Part shown: positions 8,262-14,438 of the stretch, one piece after another
How the letters are laid out: each line of letters begins with the position of its first letter
Numbering within the stretch: position 1 is the stretch's first letter
Source of the DNA: Scleroderma bovista
Lineage: Eukaryota; Basidiomycota; Agaricomycetes; Boletales; Sclerodermataceae
NCBI GenBank assembly: GCA_037178675.1
Contig: JAYMGJ010000660.1
Location: 1 to 14,438 of the forward strand
Direction of reading: 5' to 3'
DNA length: 14,438 nt
Notes under the pieces: model-generated
Seen by the model: the letters and a program-made list of their open reading frames with translations, nothing else
Told to the model about the DNA's origin: nothing
Database searches by the model: none
Made by a program: the position numbers and the translations under genes

Positions 8262-8421
8262 TGTGCCAATAGTATGATGTGCCAATAGTATGTAGTGCCA
8301 ATAGTATGTAGTGCCGATGGTATGTTGTGCCGATGGTATGTTGTGCTGGTGGTATGTTGTGCCAATGTTGCTGTGCCGATAGTGTCTTGTGCGAATGGTT
8401 TGCAAGTGCCAATGTTATGCA
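8262..8421. repeat. 16-bp minisatellite, about 10 units
   Basis: Consensus TGTGCCRATRGTATGT, with units starting at 8262, 8278, 8294, 8310, 8326, 8342, 8358, 8372, 8388 and 8405. Unit length is 14-17 bp. The first six are regular at exactly 16 bp and the later ones drift. Confidence 0.8.
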
Positions 8422-8577
8422 AGTGCTGATCACTGTTGCAGCGGCATGGATGTAATGCTGCCGATGGTTGTGCCGATTGTATGCCGATTGTATGTGCCGA
8501 TGCAGTGCCAAGTGTATGTTCTCCCTTGTATGTTCTGCTGATTGTGTTGTGCCAGTGGATTAAAAGTATGTTGCTCC

Positions 8578-8716
8578 TTCCAATACTTGATGCCGCCATA
8601 CATGGCAATTATAGTTACATCTGTAGGACATATCTAGCCTGCTCTTGGTATTCATGTATATCAGTAATGTTGAAAAGTTACTCCACAGGTAAATTTGGGA
8701 TGTGCCGGCGACATAT
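8578..8716. repeat. Duplicated noncoding block, copy 2
   Basis: Direct-orientation partner of 8097-8211, about 480 bp away, with the TGCCGAT minisatellite between the two. It carries an insertion of roughly 20-25 bp (around acatctgtaggacatatc). Confidence 0.6.
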
Positions 8717-8902
8717 TGGCAATGCATTCATGGCTGTGGTTGAGACCATTACTGGCATGTCTCTGACAGAGTTCTCAGGCTGTGTCAATGATTCACAAGG
8801 ACAACTCTACATGCATAAATATACTTTACAATGTGATGTATATGGTATACATGGAATAGGAAGCGGAAATTGTACAAAAGACATAGGTATGATAAAAGAA
8901 AA

Positions 8903-10869
8903 TTAGTCCGTTTCCATTTGCACACCAGCATCGGCATCGGAACTCCCAATCTCCATATTGGATGCTGGCCCAACATCTCCATCTTCCGGCAGGCTGACCT
9001 CGATTGCCGGAATATTGCTGGTCTCTATGGTTGCGGCCACTTCATCACAAATCGCTGTCAACAACACAATCTTGTGATCAGTAGCACATGGCTTGGTAAT
9101 TGACAGACTTACCTTTTGGTGGGGCCCAGTCGTAGCTATCACCAGTTGGCTTGCTGGCACCCCTTTCATCGACCAAGCCTGGAGTTGCCACCTCCAGACT
9201 TGAGGCATTGTTGCGCAGCGCAACCTGCATACCATGGGTGCCGGTCGGCTCGCTCGAGCCATGTTGGGACGGATTGTTGGATGATGCCATTTCTTCCAGC
9301 ATTGTGGTAGGTGCTAGCGCCAACAGGCTTGGCGGACTGGGGTGAGCGCACTGCGAGACCTCGGGACATGTTGAGTCAGATGCCGGCTGTGTCGGTGCGA
9401 ATGCCTGCCGCGATGCCGGACATTGAAGGTGGGATGGTGTTGGGAACAGCTGTTCCTGCATCGCTTCAACCACCTGCCATAAGCTGGCGACTTCTCCGAG
9501 CGTGACGGCCAATCTTGCATTTGCTTCGTCCACCTTTCGTTCCATTTCGGCCTGCTTTTCCCTCAAATGGACAACCTCCTCCTCGAGATCTTGTACATTC
9601 GACGTATTTGTACTGTCTCCCGGTGTTGTGGGAGGGTTCGTGCCACTGCCAGCGGCCATTGACGATGGACTTGCCGTCCTCGATGTCTTCCCTAGCCATG
9701 CTGGAGTATTGATCAGTACCCCATCAAAAACTGGATGGAATATCGATAGAAATAATATTAAATTGTTCGAATAATGAATGACTTACTTGGTTTCCTGGGC
9801 GGATTGGCCGCTGCTGGTGCCGGGGTCTGACGTTGGCTTTTTGCACGCTGTGACCTTCCTCAGTTGAGCGTTGAGGGCGCAGATGGTGAATGCCGATGCG
9901 GTGCAGGTTTCCTCGGTGCTTGTGAACACGACCTTGACCTCGCTCTGACTGCCATCATCATACTGCATGCAATCTTGCTGCAGCAACATTGCCAGCAAGC
10001 ATGGCCTGGGTTCGCTGCACACCGTCGATCTCGCTGTACGCACTTGATGCAGCAATCCTTGTCATCCACCCACTCATAGCCTGCGTCTGGTGTCTGCATG
10101 TCGCGAATGTTTGGCCTTGGTCGCTTTGGCCGTGGTTGCGATGAGGCTTCTTCATCATCACTGTCGCTGTTGATTGTTGTGCCGGATTGGGCACGCTTCC
10201 TCGGCTTGCGACTGCGACTGCGGCCCCTAGGCACCTCATCATCCTCAATGGCACGGCTTCCTTCTGGCACTGCTTGTGAGTCCTCAGTTTCACTGGGCTC
10301 ACCTACTTGGCCATGACTGCCTTGCACCTCTGTCTCCTTTACCCCCGATGGTCCTGCCACTGCATTGTTCCCCGACGGCTCTACCGCTCTCCTCTTTCCC
10401 TTGTCCACCTTCTTCTGCGGCTTGCCTAGTTGGAACCAGGGATGGTCCTGGATATCGTGGTCCATGGCGTTAACGATGTCCGGGAAGTGAGGCCACTTCC
10501 CTGTCGACAGGATCACCTCTGGTGCCTCCATAAACTGGTCGGCAGCAACGATGATAGTCGGTATAATGAATCCTGCAGGTAACTCCTGCAGGACATTCTC
10601 GACCCGGCACTATCATATCCATATCCTAATCAGTGAGTTGATTGATTGCAGATAAATTTGCCACACACCACCTGGGCCCAGATAGTTGACACTGCTTCTG
10701 ACCATACACCCTTCTGAGCCCGTGTGCTTCTCAAGCCATCAATCCGGCCTTGAATTATTTCAGTGGCCTGGGCCTTGACGACTTCTTCTGCAGTGAGGGA
10801 CGTAGCCATTGACATGTCCTCTTGAACGGATGAGGCGGAGACGAACTGAGAACCTTCTGAAGTTGCCAT
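8903..10869 (-). pseudogene. Gene B: Zn2Cys6-like cluster plus coiled coil, one internal stop
   Basis: Four exons: 10869-10669, 10609-9787, 9700-9113 and 9054-8903, with introns of 59, 85 and 58 nt (all GT-AG). The phases close on 588 codons including the stop. N-terminal part: VWSEAVSTIWAQV, then GFIIPTIIVAADQF and STGKWPHFPDIVNAMDHDIQ. Next come Ser/acidic linkers with basic runs (SRSRKPRKR, PRPKRPRPN). At residues 254-282 the cysteines follow C-x2-C-x6-C-x7-C-x2-C-x6-C, which fits the Gal4-type binuclear zinc pattern, though in mid-protein rather than at the N-terminus. A coiled coil starts near residue 378 (VQDLEEEVVHLREKQAEMER), and the tail is acidic. Codon 317 (9860-9862) is TGA, followed in the same frame by good coding sequence (GRSQRAKSQRQTPAPAAANP) up to a GTAAGT donor, so it looks like a point lesion. 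A nuclear role is inference; I recall similar Cys-cluster/coiled-coil proteins in many copies in mushroom genomes. Confidence 0.7.
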
Positions 10870-10930
10870 ATAGACTGTAAGGATGTGGAAATGGTAAAGC
10901 AGTGGTTGAGGAGAGGAAGAACTGGGTCCG

Positions 10931-10947
10931 ATTGCCGTGCGGCATGG
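10931..10947. repeat. 17-bp direct repeat flanking the LTR fragment, left copy
   Basis: attgccgtgcggcatgg, matched by attgccgtgcggcctgg at 11114-11130. It is far longer than the 4-6 bp duplication made by an LTR integrase. Confidence 0.7.
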
Positions 10948-11114
10948 TGTCAAGTCCGGGTCTACTCCGGTAGGAAGTCCGGTCAAGTCCGGATGAAAAC
11001 AGACGAGGGCAGAGGGCAGAGGTTTGGGCAGAGGTTAGCCCGGGCCGGAGTTGCGACTGATTGGATTCAACAACAAGGACAACGAGCGTTGATCCCTTGC
11101 GTAGGTTCCGGTCA
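10948..11114 (-). mobile_element. 167-bp LTR fragment, inverted relative to 5983-6149
   Basis: Reverse complement of the last 167 bp of the 5459-6149 LTR, same length and roughly 90% identical by eye. It includes the exact LTR terminus (CTTGACA on the minus strand, at 10948). It is flanked by a 17-bp direct repeat with one mismatch, attgccgtgcggc(a/c)tgg, at 10931-10947 and 11114-11130. Confidence 0.75.
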
Positions 11115-11130
11115 TTGCCGTGCGGCCTGG
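11114..11130. repeat. 17-bp direct repeat flanking the LTR fragment, right copy
   Basis: attgccgtgcggcctgg; its first base overlaps the last base of the fragment. One mismatch to the left copy. Confidence 0.7.
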
Positions 11131-11858
11131 AGGATGTTCAATGTATTATATAAGCATTTCACACCACAACATGTTTGCATTGTGGTTGCACACCAAAGTG
11201 GACTAAATCAAATATAGGTTAATAATTCAGCCACAAGTCCGACCAATCATTGTCCTGACAATTCGGCTAATGAACCACACTGCCGCATTTCATATTGCAT
11301 GATGGCCACGTTTCTATTGCTTGTGATTGGCTGTCACAGTGCATTGTCCCATCACAATAATAAGGGATCTCGGATCGGCATTATGATTTGCCTTATTTTG
11401 GAGTGTGTCTCTCGGGGAACAATCGATGCGGCATGTATTAACACAGCTGCAGCTTGAGAAAGGGATCAATGCTGCATGTCAGTCATTGCGGTACGGCCAT
11501 CATTAATTTAATGTTATCATTGCGGTACTTATTCGCACAGCCACCAGCCTGGCTGCCACCGGCCAGTATGTCAGTGGCAAATGCCGGTGTCCACAACCGT
11601 GCCGACACTGCCACACAGCACGGTCATTCCCATATTGCTGCACATGCAAGCATGATGGCCGCACGGCTATTACTCCAGCACGTTTGTGATTCTCGGCAAG
11701 GTATTGTGGCACCTGTGCGATGGCTGCACAGCCATTACCAGTATTTATGTTGTGCCATTCTTGTAATGCCGCAATTCTATTATGCCGATGGTAGATTGCT
11801 GATGACATGTTGTGCTGCTGCTGTCGTCTGTTCAAATCCGACATTGCCCAAAAAACAA
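11131..11858. other. Noncoding region upstream of the second minisatellite
   Basis: No gene that I can support. It has scattered short motifs such as tcattgcggtac (11483 and 11517), several ggcc(g)cacggc-like words, and a small palindrome in ggctgcacagcc near 11722. It may be a degraded repeat. Confidence 0.4.
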
Positions 11859-12025
11859 TTCTGCCCACAGCCTTGTTCTGCCGACAACCTTGTTCTGCCG
11901 ACAGTGTGTTCTGCTGACAGCCTTGTTCTGCCGACAGCCTTGTTCTGCCGACAGCCTTGTTCTGCCAACAACGTGTTCTGCCGACTGCCTTGTTCTGCCG
12001 ACAGTGTGTTCTGCCAATGCCATGT
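11859..12025. repeat. 17-bp minisatellite, about 10 units
   Basis: Consensus TTCTGCCGACAGCCTTG, with a 16-bp variant ending GTGTG at three or four positions. It fades at the right into tgccgattgtgttgtgccac (to about 12050), which resembles the 16-bp unit at 8262-8421. Confidence 0.8.
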
Positions 12026-12512
12026 AGTGCCGATTGTGTTGTGCCACACCTGGCTTACTGCTACTTTAGAGAAGACCAGATGCCTGGCCCTACATTTATA
12101 CAAGGGATATAGTTCTAAGGGCCTGCTGTGTATATTGGGAGGCCAAACATTATGGCCGATCATACTGAAGGGGAAGCATATCAGCTGGCCTTCCCATCTA
12201 GCTAGGTGTCCCCAGAAGGAGGGCTTGCTTAATGCTCTGGGACACCGCATTCATAGCCTGTCACTTTGAAGTGTACTGCAAGGCCCTCCCATGTAGGTAG
12301 ATAACACCTTTCTGAGGGCCCACCTAATGCTATGGGACATTGTACCTATTGTTGCCATGTGCCCTGCACATAATAGATGAAACTGGCTCCAGGGCCTACT
12401 CATAGTCATGGGACACCAATCCCATGGCTGGGTATTCTTAAAGGTTCACCATGCATGCAGCCCATTGGAAAGCACGGGATGCTGTTTCTTTGGCTGGCCC
12501 TGCAACAAGAAA

Positions 12513-12577
12513 GGGACACCAAAGGTACAGCCCAATGCAAAGCACAGGACACCAATACCACAGCCAAATGCAAAGCA
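12513..12577. repeat. 32-33 bp tandem pair
   Basis: gggacaccaaaggtacagcc... (12513-12544) and caggacaccaataccacagc... (12545-12577) both end in aatgcaaagca. A third partial unit begins at 12578 (tgggacactggtacag). Confidence 0.65.
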
Positions 12578-12796
12578 TGGGACACTGGTACAGAGGCCCT
12601 TCTATTGACTCCCGTCCGCAGGCTAGCCACATTGCAGCACTTACTACCGTCCTTTTGCCGAAATGCTGTGGCAAGCCCCCTGCAATCCTCGGCCTGAATC
12701 TGCGGCATATAGTCCTCTGGCCGCATGCCACAGCTCCCTTGCCGCATTAGGTCCTATTGCCACAGGCCATATCCTGATCTAGTGTACTAGTGTGTC

Positions 12797-12904
12797 AGCC
12801 CACCAATATTACTTGGTGACAACCTTTCCATGAGCCACCAATATGGCATGGTGAAACACCTTACCATTAGCCCACTCGTATGACATGGGGATGCACCATG
12901 GCTG
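12797..12904. repeat. 36-bp tandem repeat, three diverged units
   Basis: Units begin agcccaccaatatt (12797), agccaccaatatgg (12833) and agcccactcgtatg (12869), each continuing with a (c/a)tggtga-like word. Period exactly 36. Confidence 0.6.
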
Positions 12905-13040
12905 GGCCCTATCTCAGCTGGTCATGTAGCACGGCCGATTGTCAGCTTCGTCTGTCCGTGTTGTATGGGACAGTGCAGGTGCATTATGTGCAATCCTGTC
13001 CTGCATAGCAGACATCTGCGCATGATCAGATCTTGTGGGG

Positions 13041-13458
13041 TGTCAAGACTGGTTCTTCACCGATCTGATCTCTACGAGGGGTCTGGGGGTCAGAGGTTGG
13101 TCTAGCGGTAAGACTGAGATGCTACATAGCGTAGTCGCGCTTCCCAAGTAATAGGAAGGCCGACTGAGGGTCTGACAGAGAGTCCGAGGGTAAACGGTCT
13201 ATGACCGAGTGCTTGCACGAGACAGAGACGGAGACTGTGAAGGGAGAACAGATGAGAAGTATCTTATTCAATATTCGAACTGAAACTACAACAGACCGAG
13301 TATCTAGGTATTTATACTGAGTAGGACAGATGAGGTGATGTACAGGAAGTCGGGATTACCGACGAATGACGAGCGCAGTCGCGCTGTGTGCTGAGTAAGT
13401 ACGGTAAGTGCGATAACCGGATTACCGATAGGTATCGTATTAATAATGCAACGGGACA
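13041..13458 (-). mobile_element. LTR of a third family (TGTC...GACA), 418 bp
   Basis: Read on the minus strand it runs from TGTCCCGTTGC at 13458 to CTTGACA at 13041, with a 4-bp terminal inverted pair TGTC/GACA. A TATA word (GTATAAATACC) lies at about 13308-13319 in LTR sense, followed by CT-rich sequence. Its terminus CTTGACA is shared with the 5459-6149 LTR, suggesting related families. No target-site duplication is evident (left flank tgggg, right flank gtgtg). LTR copy 3 starts one base after its end. Confidence 0.55.
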
Positions 13459-13459
13459 G

Positions 13460-14438
13460 TGTGAGTCAAAGTGTGGACTTGGGTCGGAGTAATAACCCAA
13501 ACACAACACCAACAAAGGACTATGAAAATGTGCGAGTGGTGGTTTACCTCCGCGGTGTCCAGAGAGGATGTGCTGAGAGGGGGGGAAGGGGATCTACACC
13601 AACAGGGTGATGCAGACGGTGATGCAGGATACTCCTGGGGTACAGGAGTAATAGAAGACGAAGGGGATAGGGGTCTGGACTCTTCCTAAGGCCTAGGAAG
13701 TGTCAAAGCGGGGATTGGGTTGACTGAGACTGAAACAGCGATACTACACCTAGAGATTGGTGCAGCAAAGGGGCAGGGATGCCTCTGATGTCCAGAGGCG
13801 AGGAAGATTGACTGGTATGAAGCCTGGACTCCGCTTGAGCCTAGTATAAAGAATAGATCTTGAATAACTTGGATAAACTTGACAATATTGAGCCTTTAGA
13901 CCTTCACTGAAGCCTACAAGGACTCAAAGACTGAAGGGATACTGATTGAGAGAGTCTGAGAGAGGGATAATTTCGTGCAATTGGGTCCTCCTTCACTGGG
14001 CTGAGCCCAGGGGTTTAAATACATGGGGGGGCACAGCATTAAAGTACAAAAAGAGAAGGGAGTAAGCAGAATTTGTCAAGGATTGGTAAGGGATTGGTAA
14101 GAGCTTTGTAAGGGGTTTGTAAGCGATCAGTAAGCAAGGGATAAGCAGGAATGAGTAAGCATAGGAAGCATGAATAAGCTGCTGAGTAAAGGAATGAGTA
14201 AGCTGCATGACAAGATTGATTGGTAAGGGAGTGAGTCATCAGCTGAGTAATATACCAAAAATGCAAAAGGGATAGAGTAATACTGATGACAAGAGAGCAT
14301 CAGTAAGCAAGGGATGAGTCACTGCACAGCAGAAGGAGTCATTGATGCACAGCCTAAGAAGTTTGATGGGGGGCTGTGTACCATCAGGAATTTGATGGGA
14401 CAACAATGGGGAAGATCTGGGATTAATAGGGGGATTGA
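13460..14438 (+). mobile_element. LTR copy 3 (TGTGAG family), partial, cut by window edge
   Basis: Ungapped match to 4285-5263. I count about 14 differences in 979 bp, roughly 12 of them in the first 265 bp. It has the same TATA-like box (14014-14023) and GTAAG cluster as copy 2. The right end is outside the window. Confidence 0.75.

Larger units (their letters stand above)
7819..8902. other. Noncoding region between genes C and B
   Basis: It contains the 16-bp minisatellite (8262-8421), degenerate relatives of it at about 7950-8010 and 8462-8520, and a duplicated block (8097-8211 and 8578-8716). The bases just right of 7818 must include the gene C promoter. I see no convincing coding sequence. 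Confidence 0.5.
10870..11130 (-). promoter_or_regulatory. Gene B upstream region, interrupted by an LTR fragment
   Basis: On the minus strand the 60 bases before the ATG are C/T-rich (tttccacatccttacagtct), as in fungal leaders. From 10948 to 11114 the region is occupied by an inverted LTR fragment, so any more distant promoter element has been moved 167 bp or more away. Confidence 0.4.
12051..13040. other. Noncoding region with degenerate GGGACACCAAT repeats
   Basis: The word (t/a)gggaca(cc) recurs near 12237, 12329, 12407, 12513, 12580 and 12966. Within it are the 32-33 bp tandem pair (12513-12577) and the three 36-bp units (12797-12904). No coding sequence is supportable. Confidence 0.45.

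Noticed and set aside
8104..8608. Minus-strand frames rich in His, Ile, Gly and Thr repeats (HTIGT-like)
   Set aside because: Direct translation of the 16-bp minisatellite; the 16-bp period shifts frame at every unit.
5983..11114. Inverted 167-bp copies as terminal inverted repeats of a 5.1-kb DNA transposon
   Set aside because: The left copy is the internal end of a longer LTR (5459-6149), the right copy is a fragment, and no target-site duplication frames the whole interval.
11454..12269. Long plus-strand open frame of 271 codons
   Set aside because: It runs straight through the 17-bp minisatellite and low-complexity sequence, has no introns or domain, and its Cys/Leu repeats come from the array.
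12377..12750. Overlapping short frames on both strands around 12400-12750
   Set aside because: They follow the degenerate GGGACACCAAT repeats, with no consistent frame, start context or splice sites.
13084..13165. tRNA-like stretch (tggtctagcggtaaga resembles a pol III A box)
   Set aside because: No B box (GGTTCGANTCC), no 7-base anticodon loop and no T-arm loop; it lies inside an LTR.

Overview
The window looks like a repeat-rich stretch of a filamentous basidiomycete (mushroom-class, Agaricomycetes) genome. The evidence is many short GT-AG introns (about 42-85 nt, mostly 45-55), the N-terminal part of a KDZ DNA-transposon protein with its CxC2-type cysteine cluster, several solo or broken LTRs, and multi-exon genes ending in basic nuclear-localisation-like tails. 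I see no rRNA, tRNA, CRISPR array or bacterial-type operon.

Layout. 1-379: LTR copy 1 (minus), running off the left edge. 380-907 (minus): 5' part of a KDZ transposon gene, cut at a Trp codon by LTR copy 1 and carrying an in-frame stop. 1329-3722 (plus): gene A, an 11-exon gene of about 635 codons that reads intact; its N-terminus looks like a helix-turn-helix and its C-terminus is a basic tail. 3803-4284 (minus): 3' part of gene D, tail-to-tail with gene A and cut by LTR copy 2. 4285 to about 5327: LTR copy 2 (plus). 5328-5458: remnant ending in a polypurine tract, followed by a 691-bp LTR of another family (5459-6149). That LTR cuts a possible gene E (6150-6481, minus). 6982-7818 (minus): gene C, a Pro/Ser-rich protein. 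7819-8902: degenerate minisatellite and a duplicated noncoding block. 8903-10869 (minus): gene B, a four-exon gene with a Zn2Cys6-like cluster and a coiled coil, broken by one TGA. 10948-11114: inverted 167-bp fragment of the 5459-6149 LTR, in the gene B promoter. 11131-13040: noncoding, with three tandem or degenerate repeat families. 13041-13458: a further LTR (minus). 13460-14438: LTR copy 3 (plus), about 98-99% identical to copy 2 and running off the right edge.

How it fits together. This is a transposon graveyard holding low-copy genes of dispersed, poorly characterised families. Only genes A and C read without a lesion; KDZ, B and D each carry stops, a frameshift or LTR truncation. I find no metabolic pathway. 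The best candidate for something undescribed is gene A: an intact, probably nuclear protein divergent from a KDZ transposon gene and lying between two inverted LTR copies. Gene B is second: a long protein with a Gal4-like cysteine pattern in mid-protein. Exon coordinates were worked out by hand from splice-site words and phase.
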